Below, piece after piece: positions 50,333-58,903 of a DNA stretch of 64,000 nt. The notes under the pieces are model-generated. The model ran no database searches. It was not told the origin of the DNA and saw nothing but the letters and a program-made list of their open reading frames with translations. Positions within the stretch are counted from its first letter, which is position 1. The number at the start of each line of letters is the position of its first letter. This DNA is from Natronoglomus mannanivorans (GTDB lineage: Archaea > Halobacteriota > Halobacteria > Halobacteriales > Natrialbaceae): positions 186,001 to 250,000 of the forward strand of contig JAOPKB010000002.1 of assembly GCA_025517485.1 (NCBI GenBank). Direction: 5' to 3'. Both the position numbers and the translations under genes were made by a program.

Positions 50333-51079
50333 CTAGTCGACGATGAACCCGCTCGCCAGGTCCAGAACCTCCGAGCGAGAGCGCGGCTGATCGAACGCCA
50401 CCGGGAATCCGATTTCGCCGTTCAGTTCCCGGAGCAGCGATGCGTGTCGCGCTTCGACGCTGTGAATACTGAGCGCAGGCGCGACGATATCCGGATTCTC
50501 GATCGCCGTCGCGGCACCAGCATACGCCGAAACGCCGACGTCCTCGAGTAATGCACCAGTGGCGACGAACTCGGCGGGATCCTCGACGGCCGTACCGAAG
50601 TCGAATTGCGGGCTCGCGACCGGTTCTCCGCCCAGCGTTTCCACCGTCGCACCGAGGACTTCCGCGTGCACGACTTCGTGATTTCGAATGACACGAAGGC
50701 GGTCGGAGACCTGATCTTGAAGTGGTCCCCATCCGTCGAAGTGCTGTCGAAACGCGTCGTCGCCGATGTTTTCGATCCCTTGCTGGTAGAACGTCGCCTC
50801 GAGGAACTCGAGGGTCCGAGCGAAGTTGAGAATGTCGACGTCGCTCTCGAACTCGTTGGGCACCGCCTGGGGCGGTTGAGAGGCATCATCCGCGTCTTTG
50901 TCGTGGTCCTCGTCTTCCTCGTGGTCGTAGTCGTTGTCTTCGTCGGCCGAGACGAACGGTGCACCGCCGACCGTGGCCGCACCGATCACTGCCGACGCCG
51001 CGAGAATTCGTCGCCGTGACGTCGGTCGTTCGTGAGTCGATTCTGGGTTCGTATTTCTGTCATTGTTTTGGAAGGTCAT
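50333..51079 (-). CDS. Tat-exported ferritin-like (Ferritin_2/DUF4439-type) protein
   Basis: The 248-residue protein has a twin-arginine signal (RPTSRRRILAASAVIGAATV) and an acidic linker DYDHEEDEDHDKD. A four-helix ferritin-like domain follows with LEFLEATFYQQGIENI, NHEVVHAEVLGATV and SIHSVEARHASLLRELNG. These carry the Glu/His pattern of diiron proteins. It is likely involved in iron or oxidant protection outside the membrane. The ATG at 51079 (MTFQNN) is preferred over 51103. Confidence 0.75.
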   Translation of the reverse strand: MTFQNNDRNTNPESTHERPTSRRRILAASAVIGAATVGGAPFVSADEDNDYDHEEDEDHDKDADDASQPPQAVPNEFESDVDILNFARTLEFLEATFYQQGIENIGDDAFRQHFDGWGPLQDQVSDRLRVIRNHEVVHAEVLGATVETLGGEPVASPQFDFGTAVEDPAEFVATGALLEDVGVSAYAGAATAIENPDIVAPALSIHSVEARHASLLRELNGEIGFPVAFDQPRSRSEVLDLASGFIVD

Positions 51080-51432
51080 GGTCGAATCCCCATTGGAAGC
51101 CACAGATGCCGAATCAGTCGAAACGGCGACGTCCGTGAACCCCGACAGGGACGGACCAGCATCAGATACATATAACCCTCTCTAGACATGTTCCGAATAT
51201 CGTATTCTGATGGGTGTGACAGAAATCAAAACAAGATTCGTCTCAGTGTACGGTGACAATGGCGGTGCAGCTCTCGAGGCGAACTGTATCGCAAGGAGCG
51301 GCGTCGATGAGACCATTTCCACGTCGATCACAACCTCGGTGGAGAGTGCGGGCTCTGGATTCGGGCGTCTCCGCGAAACCCGCGCCGAATATCGCTGAAA
51401 GACGTATCCTCTGATACGGCGAGTGATTAGTA
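51080..51432. other. Gap of 353 bp without a supported gene
   Basis: It lies between the ferritin-like gene and the 57-aa microprotein. The first 100 bases are likely promoter region for the minus-strand gene. The rest has no clear motif or repeat, and short open frames on both strands lack recognisable features. Confidence 0.4.
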
Positions 51433-51606
51433 ATGACCAGTACGGGGGAGAACGAGGACCGGGATGCGATGGGGGACGGAGTCGCAATTGGGCTGTCGAT
51501 CGGCGTTGCAATCGGTGTTGCGATGGACAACCTGGCGATAGGGGTCGCCGTCGGTTTGGCTCTCGGACCTGCGCTCGGGCTCGGTTGGAGTCGAACGGAG
51601 AGATAA
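51433..51606 (+). CDS. 57-aa glycine-zipper membrane microprotein
   Basis: The frame from the ATG at 51433 reads MTSTGENEDRDAMGDGVAIG, then alternating Gly/Ala/Ile/Val (LSIGVAIGVAMDNLAIGVAV) to RTER and TAA. The strict GxxxG-like spacing suggests a glycine zipper helix hairpin that inserts in membranes or forms oligomers. It is short but has a good start and stop. Confidence 0.5.
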   Translation: MTSTGENEDRDAMGDGVAIGLSIGVAIGVAMDNLAIGVAVGLALGPALGLGWSRTER

Positions 51607-51761
51607 CGCGTCGCGTCTCACTCCTACCCATCGTCTGAACTGACGAACGTCCCGTTTCGGAGTTACTGGTAACACGGAAGTCCCGAACGCGCTAGCGAGT
51701 TCCTCGAGTAGCCACCATCGACAGCCAGACTGAGCGTCCCGCTGGTCGGTGAAATGAAGCA

Positions 51762-51817
51762 CTCGACGAGTGGGGAGCCCCCAATCGGCGAGCGGCCCGG
51801 AAGAGGGTGCAGTACAC
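51762..51817 (+). repeat. 56-bp repeat D, copy 1 (5' edge of ISH3-like remnant)
   Basis: It is identical to 55648-55703, and a further 25-30 bases to the left are similar. It runs directly into the ISH3-like transposase remnant, so it marks part of that element. Confidence 0.7.
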
Positions 51818-52283
51818 TCACAATCTCACGACGTCCTACGACGAGTACGAGTGGACCGTCGAATTCCCGGAGATGATCGACTGTACCTACAAGAATGGTC
51901 GATACGATGAGCACGGAGTGGCGCGTCACGGCTACGCCGTCGACGCGCCGTTCGTCGATGAACCACGCCAGGCCCGGTCCCACTACAGCAAACGGTTCGG
52001 GATCGAAGCGAGCTACCGGCTCTCCGAGTCAACAATTATCTCGACGACGACGCAAAATCCCACGAGACGGCTGTTGTTCGTCGTACTCAGCCTGCTGATT
52101 CAGAACGTCTGGCGATACTTGCACTGGGAGTATGTGGCGACGCCCCGCCGAGGCGGGCGTCGCCTCTGGTGGTGGCCGTTCGAAGAATTCGTCGACATGG
52201 TGACTCGGGCAGCGTGGACGGCCCTTGCGGTGCGTCGGGCTGTCCCCTCGAATCGGCCTCCGGATGATCGGTCCCACCGGTAA
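51807..52283 (+). pseudogene. ISH3-family transposase, C-terminal remnant
   Basis: The fragment has about 158 residues. It contains ARSHYSKRFGIEASYRLSES (the Y-x2-R-x3-E signature of IS4-like DDE transposases) and then RRLLFVVLSLLIQNVWRYLH and EYVATPRRGGRRLWWWPFEE. These are characteristic of the ISH3 C terminus. The N-terminal catalytic aspartates are gone. It is flanked by repeat D on the left and the 59-nt terminal-like repeat at 52394 on the right. Confidence 0.75.
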
Positions 52284-52393
52284 CCGCCGACCGAGGACGC
52301 CGTATCGACCAGTGACAACACCGTCGCGTCGGCGGCTGATCGCCGCCGACTGCGACAGCCTCTCGTCTCTTATCGTTGTTGTCTCCAAGGCAT

Positions 52394-52452
52394 CATATAA
52401 TTTCCCCACGGTCGAACGACGAGAGTTTCGACGAGTACTCGAGGACTGGTAC
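52394..52452 (+). repeat. ISH3-type end, copy 2
   Basis: This is the second copy of the 59-nt sequence also at 50102. It lies 110 bp downstream of the transposase remnant, as a right terminus would. Confidence 0.6.
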
Positions 52453-52470
52453 ACACGCAGCTCCCCCGTA

Positions 52471-52492
52471 GCAAATTACGTCTGTTCTTTGC
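52471..52492 (+). repeat. GCAAA-N12-TTTGC repeat, copy 7
   Basis: This copy sits between the IS end and repeat C copy 2. It shares CTGTTCTTTGCAG with copy 6. Confidence 0.7.
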
Positions 52493-52532
52493 AGTCGACC
52501 TCAGACTGATTCTCGTGCTCAGTTCAGTAGAA

Positions 52533-52680
52533 GAACTGTGCACTCACCGCGAGCGAACAGAGTGAGCGAGCCGACGACCGACCCGTAGAGGAGTGGTTTT
52601 CATCGAAGCGAAGCGAGAGCGTTGCTCTCTCGAGATTTTGCCGAGGGCGTGGCCTGCCGCACCCGCAGCGCAAAAGTTCG
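52533..52680 (+). repeat. Hairpin-rich intergenic repeat C, copy 2
   Basis: It is related to 49097-49283, with shared segments GAACTGTGCAC at the left, CTCTCGAGATTTTGCCGAGG in the middle and GCGCAAAAGTTCG at the right. It is non-coding. Confidence 0.65.
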
Positions 52681-52833
52681 TTGTACACGGAAACTGAACG
52701 ATAGGAACCGCAAAACGCGCTGGTAGGTCTGAGAGTCCATAATATTGTGTGTTTGATAACTATATGTGGTATGTTAACGTGTATAGGCTCATCCTGTCTG
52801 AACGATCAGCAGGAACCGTAGAGGCGGAAAACA

Positions 52834-53832
52834 ATGAGCAAAGAAATCACGCACGGTGACGGTGTACTGCGCCGCACAGTCCTGAAGGCGAGTGCAGTCG
52901 CGGCTGGCGCGCTCGCCGTGAGCGCACCCGCGACTGCGAGCGGAGACGAAACGGAGGCCACTGTCGCCGTCGAGTCACATCCCGACCTCGGCGACGTGCT
53001 GGTCGGCCCGAACGGGATGGTACTCTACATGTTCGAGTCCGACGAGCAAGGCGCGGACGAGAGTGCCTGTCAGGACGACTGTGCCGAGGCGTGGCCGCCG
53101 TTGACGATCGAGGGCGACCTAACGGCCGGCGAGGGTGTCACCGCCGAGCTGACGACGTTCGAGCGCGCGGACGGTTCGACGCAGGTCGCCGCAGCGGGGT
53201 GGCCGCTGTACTACTTCGCCCAAGACGAGGAGCCCGGCGATGCGACCGGTCAGGGGGTCAACGACGTTTGGTGGGTGCTCGAGCCGAACGGGACGCCGGT
53301 GAGGGAGACGGCCGAGGACGACCACGATCAGGAGCAAGCGGAGATGGACCTCGACGAACTCACCCGACAGCTGCTGTCGGTGCGGGCCGTGACGCGTCCG
53401 TACTGGGCGGACGTCGCTCGAGCTCGCGAGGACGGCTACGATGAGGACGTCTCGCCGTACACGCCCGGGATGGGCTTTCACTTCGTCAATCCAGGTCTGG
53501 TCGCCGAGGACGAGAACGCGGCGGTCGAGCTCGCGGAACCGGCGATCTTGGTGTACGTTCCCACGGAAGGATACGACCCCGAACCCGGAGCCGAACACGA
53601 TCCCGAGCGCGACGACGAGCTGGTCCTCGCTGCAGTGGAGTTCGCCCACACCGGCACCGAGGGCGCTGCCATGAACCTCTTCGCGGACGAGGATGCCGAT
53701 GAGGCACCGCTGCATTCGGAAGAAGACGGGTGGGTGTTCGTCGACACGGCGAACGTGACCGCGCTCCACGTGTGGATCCCGCACTGGAACCCGATGGGTG
53801 TGTTCCATCCGACGAATCCGGCGGTCGAGTGA
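52834..53832 (+). CDS. Tat-exported protein: COG4315-type repeat domain plus C-terminal unknown domain
   Basis: The 332-residue protein has a signal with GVLRRTVLKASAVAAGAL. Residues about 40-155 contain two copies of the secreted repeat PF03640 (GPNGMVLYMFESDEQGADES; AAAGWPLYYFAQDEEPGDAT), with CQDDCAEAWPP. Residues 165-332 form a second domain with GMGFHFVNPGLV and HVWIPHWNPMGVFHPTNP, rich in His and Trp. Such modules occur in secreted redox or metal proteins. The fusion of both in one chain is unusual. It is located outside the membrane; the function is unknown. Confidence 0.75.
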   Translation: MSKEITHGDGVLRRTVLKASAVAAGALAVSAPATASGDETEATVAVESHPDLGDVLVGPNGMVLYMFESDEQGADESACQDDCAEAWPPLTIEGDLTAGEGVTAELTTFERADGSTQVAAAGWPLYYFAQDEEPGDATGQGVNDVWWVLEPNGTPVRETAEDDHDQEQAEMDLDELTRQLLSVRAVTRPYWADVARAREDGYDEDVSPYTPGMGFHFVNPGLVAEDENAAVELAEPAILVYVPTEGYDPEPGAEHDPERDDELVLAAVEFAHTGTEGAAMNLFADEDADEAPLHSEEDGWVFVDTANVTALHVWIPHWNPMGVFHPTNPAVE

Positions 53833-53914
53833 GCAGTCAGTCGCTCGTGTTCGACGGCGAAAGACGAGACTCTGGACCACAGCGACGTGCAGTCCCACGG
53901 AGCAGAACCCCTCC

Positions 53915-55366
53915 TCAATCGCTTCGGTCGGGATACGCCTGCTCCCAGAGAACCCGCAGTACGAGTGCGACGAACGGAATCCCGAAGAGGCCGTAGACGA
54001 GCCCGCTGAACAGTAACGCTCCCGGAGAGATCCACGGACCGACCGCGAGTACGGCGACAGTGACGACGATTCCGCCGAGACACGCAGCCACGACGGCAGC
54101 AGGGCGTCGGTCGAGCGGCTCCAGTGCCGTCGTTCTGACCGGCAGTTCGAACGCCTCGACGAGCGTGTCGGGGTCGGTGACGGGTCCGAGCTCACGCCTC
54201 GTTTCGCCGTCGCCCCAGCCTGCCGTGACGGCGACCGTCCGGGTTCCGAGGAGCCGGTCCGGGAGACGATCGGGCACGACCTGAACGTCGCGGAGCACGT
54301 CGACTGGCGTCGACCACTGCGGTTCGGAGAGGAGCACGTCGTACGCGACGAGTCGGTCGTCGTATCGTCGGTACTCGAGTGGGCCGTACCTGAGAAAAAA
54401 CGTCAGGACTTCCCCGGTAAGGACACCGACGAACAGGCCGAACACGACGAGGGTAGCCCCGACCGCCACCACGGGGGACGCCTCCTCACCGAGAAACGCC
54501 AGAGAGAGGATCCAGGCGAAGGCGAACGGCATCGCGAGGAAGGGCGCGAGTCGTCCGAAGACGTGGAACGCGCCGGTGTACAGCACCGCACGGCTGTCGG
54601 TTTGCACGCGAACGTCCGGGTCGTCGTCGGGGACGCACACCGGATCGAGGGGCTCGATCACCGCCTGCGGCCCGGAGAGCCAGCCTGTGAGCCGTCCGCC
54701 GTCGCCCCGCGTCGCACGGTAGGCCGACCACTCGACGAGGAGTTTGACGAGAACCACGACGACGAGGACGACCGCCGCGCCGGCAGCGGTGATTCCCGGC
54801 GTCGCGATCAGGACGAACGTCAGGAAAAATGCCTGTCGCGCCGGCGTCTCGACGACCGAGTACGGCGAGGCCGTCTCGTAGCCGTCACGGAGGTAGTCGT
54901 GCCAGGTCCCGATCGACTGGCCGACGATCAGCGCCGCGACGCTCACCGCCACTTCCGGACGGGAGATCGCGTCGGCGGCGAACACGTTAGAGAACACGAT
55001 CCCGATCACGACCACGAACCACGCGGCGGGGACGACGACCGCGGTGGCGAACGGGAGATTTCGCGGATAGAACGGCGGCAGCCAGGAGACCAGTTCGACG
55101 CTCCCGCGCTTGTCGGTCAACTCGCTCGAGACGCTCAACACGGTTCCGTCTTCGCGATCTGCCCGCGGTGGACGCTGTGCGAACAGCGCTTTCGCGCCCG
55201 CGAGCAGGAACGAGAACAGAAACTCGATCGCGTAGATGACGACGAGCATCGCCGGGTCCCAGCCCAACTCGAGGACGCCGACGAGCGGAAGCAGGTTCGC
55301 CAGCAGGATCGGGACGAATCCCGGAAACCCCGACGGGCGCTCGAGACGAGTCGGAGAGGGCATCAC
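53915..55366 (-). CDS. DUF6498-type multi-pass membrane protein
   Basis: The 483-residue protein has an N-terminal half with six to seven membrane segments (for example FVPILLANLLPLVGVLELGW and AMLVVIYAIEFLFSFLLAGA). A middle soluble region contains VPDRLLGTRTVAVTAGWGDG, and final membrane helices end VLRVLWEQAYPDRSD. It fits the haloarchaeal DUF6498 family of unknown role. It is convergent with the gene at 52834. Confidence 0.75.
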   Translation of the reverse strand: MMPSPTRLERPSGFPGFVPILLANLLPLVGVLELGWDPAMLVVIYAIEFLFSFLLAGAKALFAQRPPRADREDGTVLSVSSELTDKRGSVELVSWLPPFYPRNLPFATAVVVPAAWFVVVIGIVFSNVFAADAISRPEVAVSVAALIVGQSIGTWHDYLRDGYETASPYSVVETPARQAFFLTFVLIATPGITAAGAAVVLVVVVLVKLLVEWSAYRATRGDGGRLTGWLSGPQAVIEPLDPVCVPDDDPDVRVQTDSRAVLYTGAFHVFGRLAPFLAMPFAFAWILSLAFLGEEASPVVAVGATLVVFGLFVGVLTGEVLTFFLRYGPLEYRRYDDRLVAYDVLLSEPQWSTPVDVLRDVQVVPDRLPDRLLGTRTVAVTAGWGDGETRRELGPVTDPDTLVEAFELPVRTTALEPLDRRPAAVVAACLGGIVVTVAVLAVGPWISPGALLFSGLVYGLFGIPFVALVLRVLWEQAYPDRSD

Positions 55367-55958
55367 CTCTCCCTTTCCTATTAATTCTGTTAACTGTTCT
55401 GGACGAAGCCGGTGTGGATCGGTGGCCGATTCGACGCGACGGCCCTCTCCTGAGAGGGCCGATCGATGATCTGGCGTGTGAGTCGCGTCCGATCACCTGC
55501 TCGCTCTCGCTGATTTCGACGAAGGTCTCGACGACCGCTGGCAGCAGCTATCGAGGGAGTGTGAAGCGTCGACCAACCGAAGAACGAGTCGGGAGTGACG
55601 ATCTCGAGGTATCTCTAAAACGTCCCGCTGATCAGTAAGAGAAAACGCTCGACGAGTGGGGAGCCCCCAATCGGCGAGCGGCCCGGAAGAGGGTGCAGTA
55701 CACAGTGTGATATGGGTGGTGATCGGAACTGCCAGGGTGCCTTCCTCTCCCGCTCGAGAGTCAGTGATTGAGACGGATATACTTGTTGTATAGTTTACAC
55801 TGGTGATAGCGAATGCCGATGTCGGTTGCGAACGGAAGCTCTGTCGGCAGTCTCCGCACTAAAAGTCTGAAGAGCGGTCGTGGCGACGAGTACGGCCACC
55901 AGAACCGGATATCGTGCGAGAACCGACGAAAAGAGACACGAATGAACCGCTCGAGGCC
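55367..55958. other. Gap of 592 bp with a repeat D copy
   Basis: The only recognisable feature is the 56-bp repeat D at 55648-55703. A 50-codon open frame on the minus strand (55770-55930 region) has no known motif. The remainder may be promoter sequence and decayed IS DNA. Confidence 0.45.
55648..55703 (+). repeat. 56-bp repeat D, copy 2 (solo)
   Basis: It is identical to 51762-51817 in the same orientation and has no transposase next to it. It is likely a relic of the same IS type. Confidence 0.7.
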
Positions 55959-56126
55959 CTAGTCCTCGAGCGTCGCGCTCTCGTTGCCAGCGGCGGATTC
56001 GGGTCCGGTGTCGAAACCGCTGTCGACGATTCCGGATTCGGACGCGTCGTCGTCGAACTCGGGGTCGGGGTCGAAGATCTCCGGGTTCTCGTCACCCTCG
56101 ACGTGGATCACGGCGAGTGCGCCCTT
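55959..56126 (-). other. In-frame tail of nirK beyond the TGA stop
   Basis: Reading on in the same frame after the TGA at 56127-56129 gives KGALAVIHVEGDENPEIFDP, then an acidic Ser/Asp/Glu tail, 55 codons in all ending with TAG at 55959-55961. This matches the expected C-terminal tail of haloarchaeal NirK. The TGA stands where an Arg (CGA) would be expected. Confidence 0.75.
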
Positions 56127-57173
56127 TCAGGCGACGCGGCTGAGTGCGTGGTCGACGAGTTTGACGTCGCCGGGGACGGGGAAGGACATCGTCCCGACGA
56201 ACGCGCTGCCGGGGGCGACCGTCGACGTCTCGACGAACAGCTCGGGGTCGGAGGCCAGCGAGCCCGTGGCCCACGCCTCGTCCCAGACGCTGCCGATGGG
56301 GTGGAGGTAGCTCGGCAGGTTGGGGCCGCCACAGCCGAAGATGACGCGGACGGTGTCGCCGACGGCGACGGTGGGCGAGCCGTGTCCGTCCGGCGTGATG
56401 GCGGCCTTCGAGCCGTTGAGCGCCACGTACGTCGGGTCCTCGTCGGCCATCCGGTCGAACGAGAAGTCGTGGTGGCCCTCCTCGCCGGTGTCGCCGACGG
56501 TGTACAGCTCGTGCTGGCCGAAGTAGAGCTCGTGGTCCACCTCGGGGAGGCCCTCCTCGGGTTCGACGAGGATGACGCCGTACATGCCCGCGGCGATGTG
56601 GTAGTCCACGTTGGGGACGGCGCAGTGGTAGATGAACGCCCCCGGGTACGTCGCCTTGAAGCGCAGCCGAGCGGTCTCGCCGGGGACGACGAGGGTCGCC
56701 TCGCCGCCGCCGCCGGGGCCGCGGGTCGCGTGGAAGTCGACGTTGTGGGCCATCGTGCTGTCCTCGTGGTTGTGGATGGTGAGTTCGACGGTGTCACCCT
56801 CGCGAACGCGGACGAGCGGGCCGGGAATCTGCCCGTTGAACGTCATGTACGTGAACGTGACGCCGGGTTCGATCTCGGCGACGACCTCCTCGGTGACGAG
56901 TTCGACCGAGACGGTCTCGGCGTGGTCGCGGTCGATCGGGGCCGGGATCGCCGTCGGATCGGCGGCGATTCGGTCGGCACCGAGCGCGCCGGCCGGGTCG
57001 AGGGCGGGGACTGGATCGGCTTCGACGCTCGCCGCCGGCCCAGGACCGGAAGCGGTCGTCGAGGGTGCGAGACAGCCGGCCACCGACGCGAGACCGGCGG
57101 CACCGATGCCCTGGAGCACCTGGCGTCGGGACGCCAGGGAGACGGGTCGAGTAGTGGTGGCGGCAGTTGTCAT
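56127..57173 (-). CDS. nirK: Copper nitrite reductase with premature stop
   Basis: The 348-residue product converts nitrite to nitric oxide outside the membrane. It has a signal/lipoprotein-like N terminus (SRRQVLQGIGAAGLASVAGC). Two cupredoxin domains follow with MAHNVDFHATRG, AFIYHCAVPNVDYHIAAGM (type 1 Cu ligands His, Cys, His, Met and a type 2 His) and VDHALSRVA with the type 2 His of the second domain. An in-frame TGA follows nine codons after that His region, and the frame continues for 55 codons. The start is at the ATG at 57173. It is divergent from a halocyanin gene, likely its electron donor. Confidence 0.85.
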   Translation of the reverse strand: MTTAATTTRPVSLASRRQVLQGIGAAGLASVAGCLAPSTTASGPGPAASVEADPVPALDPAGALGADRIAADPTAIPAPIDRDHAETVSVELVTEEVVAEIEPGVTFTYMTFNGQIPGPLVRVREGDTVELTIHNHEDSTMAHNVDFHATRGPGGGGEATLVVPGETARLRFKATYPGAFIYHCAVPNVDYHIAAGMYGVILVEPEEGLPEVDHELYFGQHELYTVGDTGEEGHHDFSFDRMADEDPTYVALNGSKAAITPDGHGSPTVAVGDTVRVIFGCGGPNLPSYLHPIGSVWDEAWATGSLASDPELFVETSTVAPGSAFVGTMSFPVPGDVKLVDHALSRVA

Positions 57174-57315
57174 GGTTGTACAGATATACATATGTAGTTC
57201 GATACTATCCCATCATCGACAATTCCCATCGAATGGGAACGAGAACCCGTATAGATGGTCCGTAACCGCCTATACTCAGCTGTCTATGAGCCACGATTCG
57301 ATACAACGCTCCACC

Positions 57316-57909
57316 ATGAACCGACGCACGTTCCTCGCCGGCGCGGGGGCGAGTGCAGTTGCACTGACGGTCGGCACCTCGGCCGCCAGCGCCCAGGACG
57401 ATTCGTTCGACGGCTGGCTCGAGGACGTCCCGAACTACGACGGCGTCGTCGACTACACGGGTGAAGACGAGGTTCACGTGACCGTCGGTGCCGACGATGG
57501 CTTCACGTTCGCGCCGGCGGCCATTCGCGTCGATCCCGGAACGACGGTCGTTTGGGAGTGGACCGGCGAGGGCGGCGGCCACGACGTCGTGGACGAGGAC
57601 GGGGCGTTCGAGAGCGAGTTCGTCAGCGACGCGGGCCACGAGTTCGAGCACACCTTCGACGAGGAGGGGGTCTCCCTGTACGGCTGTACGCCACACATCC
57701 CGATGGGGATGAAGGGAGCGGTCGTCGTCGGTGACGCCGCAGACGAGGCACCCACAGCGGACGCGCCGGCACAGACGGCTGGCGGCCTCCAGTCCGTCCC
57801 GGTACTCCCCGGTACCGCCGCCGCGCTCGGGATCATCGCCGGCGTGACGGTCGCGATCTCGCGGTGGACCAGTGCCGGCCGTGACGAGGATCGACTGTCC
57901 AACCGCTAG
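57316..57909 (+). CDS. Halocyanin-type blue copper protein
   Basis: The 197-residue protein has a Tat signal (MNRRTFLAGAGASAVALTVG). A plastocyanin-like domain of the halocyanin class follows with FTFAPAAIRVDPGTTVVWEW, GGGHDVVDED (first His), LYGCTPHIPMGMKGAVVV (Cys, His and Met ligands) and a C-terminal linker with a final membrane helix (VLPGTAAALGIIAGVTVAIS). It would shuttle electrons at the outer face of the membrane, most simply to NirK. An upstream ATG at 57286 is possible, but 57316 fits the signal. Confidence 0.9.
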   Translation: MNRRTFLAGAGASAVALTVGTSAASAQDDSFDGWLEDVPNYDGVVDYTGEDEVHVTVGADDGFTFAPAAIRVDPGTTVVWEWTGEGGGHDVVDEDGAFESEFVSDAGHEFEHTFDEEGVSLYGCTPHIPMGMKGAVVVGDAADEAPTADAPAQTAGGLQSVPVLPGTAAALGIIAGVTVAISRWTSAGRDEDRLSNR

Positions 57910-57952
57910 TACGGATCGCTGGCCGCCGAGACGCGGTGCTTTCGGTGGAGAC

Positions 57953-57983
57953 GGGTTCGGGTTCGGGTTCGGGTTCGGGTTCG
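57953..57983 (+). repeat. GGGTTC hexanucleotide tandem repeat
   Basis: Five contiguous GGGTTC units lie between halocyanin and the UspA gene. The tract is non-coding and likely slippage-prone. Confidence 0.85.
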
Positions 57984-58077
57984 AACACAATCTCGAGCCC
58001 GAGATCACGTCAACTGATCACAGGAACACCCCAATTCGTGTGAGAAACTATTAGTACGGAATCCACGATGAAGGAAT

Positions 58078-58536
58078 ATGAAGAAACCACTCGTCGTAAC
58101 CGATCCGAGCGATCGTGCCCCCGAACTGATTCGTGAAGCCGGCGAACGTGCAGCGGACGCAGGCGTCCCGTTGTGCGTCCTGACGGTCGTCAGCCAGGAC
58201 GAGTTCGAGAAGGACTCGGAAGTGCTGGGCAAGATCGCAAGGACCGAGCGAACGGACTACGAGTTGTCGCCGGCAGAGTACGCCGAAGAGGTCGCCCAGA
58301 CCGCCGTCAGCGACCTGCTCTCGGACCTCGAGATCGAAACCGAGACGATCGGTCGAGGAGTCGGAGACGACAAGGAGCGAGCGGACGCGATCCTCGAGGT
58401 CGCAGCCGAAAACGACTGCGATTACATCTTCATGGTCGGCCGTCGCCGAAGTCCGACTGGTAAGGTCCTGTTCGGTGATACGGCCCAGAAGGTCATCCTC
58501 AACTTCGAGGACTACGTCGTCACGCTGACCGAGTGA
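58078..58536 (+). CDS. Universal stress protein (UspA family)
   Basis: The 152-residue protein starts MKKPLVVTDPSDRAPELIRE and has the Usp nucleotide-binding fold. The last strand carries DYIFMVGRRRSPTGKVLFG, the G-x2-G-x9-G-like ATP-binding motif. It is cytoplasmic, probably dimeric, and takes part in stress or redox response. The adjacent denitrification genes may point to a shared low-oxygen context, but this is inferred. Confidence 0.88.
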   Translation: MKKPLVVTDPSDRAPELIREAGERAADAGVPLCVLTVVSQDEFEKDSEVLGKIARTERTDYELSPAEYAEEVAQTAVSDLLSDLEIETETIGRGVGDDKERADAILEVAAENDCDYIFMVGRRRSPTGKVLFGDTAQKVILNFEDYVVTLTE

Positions 58537-58747
58537 ACCGGCCGTCTCACGACTCGAGTCTCGAGCACGTGAGTCGAACGGCGAACTGACCGAAGACAGC
58601 CGAAGCACGATAGATCGAGTTGTCGCCGGCCGCCGCTGCGTGTCTTCGATTATCCGCCCACGGACCGTCGTAACCAGCCGACACGGTCCCTGTGATTGCA
58701 AGGAGAGAGTACCTGACCGTGGCTCTCGACTGCCCGTACGAGACCCC

Positions 58748-58891
58748 ATGGAAACGTGTCCAGTCTGTGGCGAGGAACTCTACGAAAACCGAGACGAGAA
58801 GATCGTCACGCTCTATCAGGGACAGAACTACCACTTCTGTTCGACCGATCATCGGGACGAGTTCGAAGAGCGACCGGGGGAGTATACGTGA
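58748..58891 (+). CDS. 47-aa YHS/TRASH-type metal-binding protein
   Basis: The frame from the ATG at 58748 reads METCPVCGEELYENRDEKIV, then TLYQGQNYHFCSTDHRDEFE. It contains CPVC and HFCSTDH, the YHS-domain signature that binds copper or other heavy metals. Such small proteins partner copper pumps or sensors. It is followed directly by the IS605-type remnant. Confidence 0.75.
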   Translation: METCPVCGEELYENRDEKIVTLYQGQNYHFCSTDHRDEFEERPGEYT

Positions 58892-58903
58892 CCGAATAAA
58901 CTA

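Noticed and set aside
56127..57197. Long plus-strand open frame opposite nirK
   Set aside because: Antisense shadow; nirK ligands are all on the minus strand.
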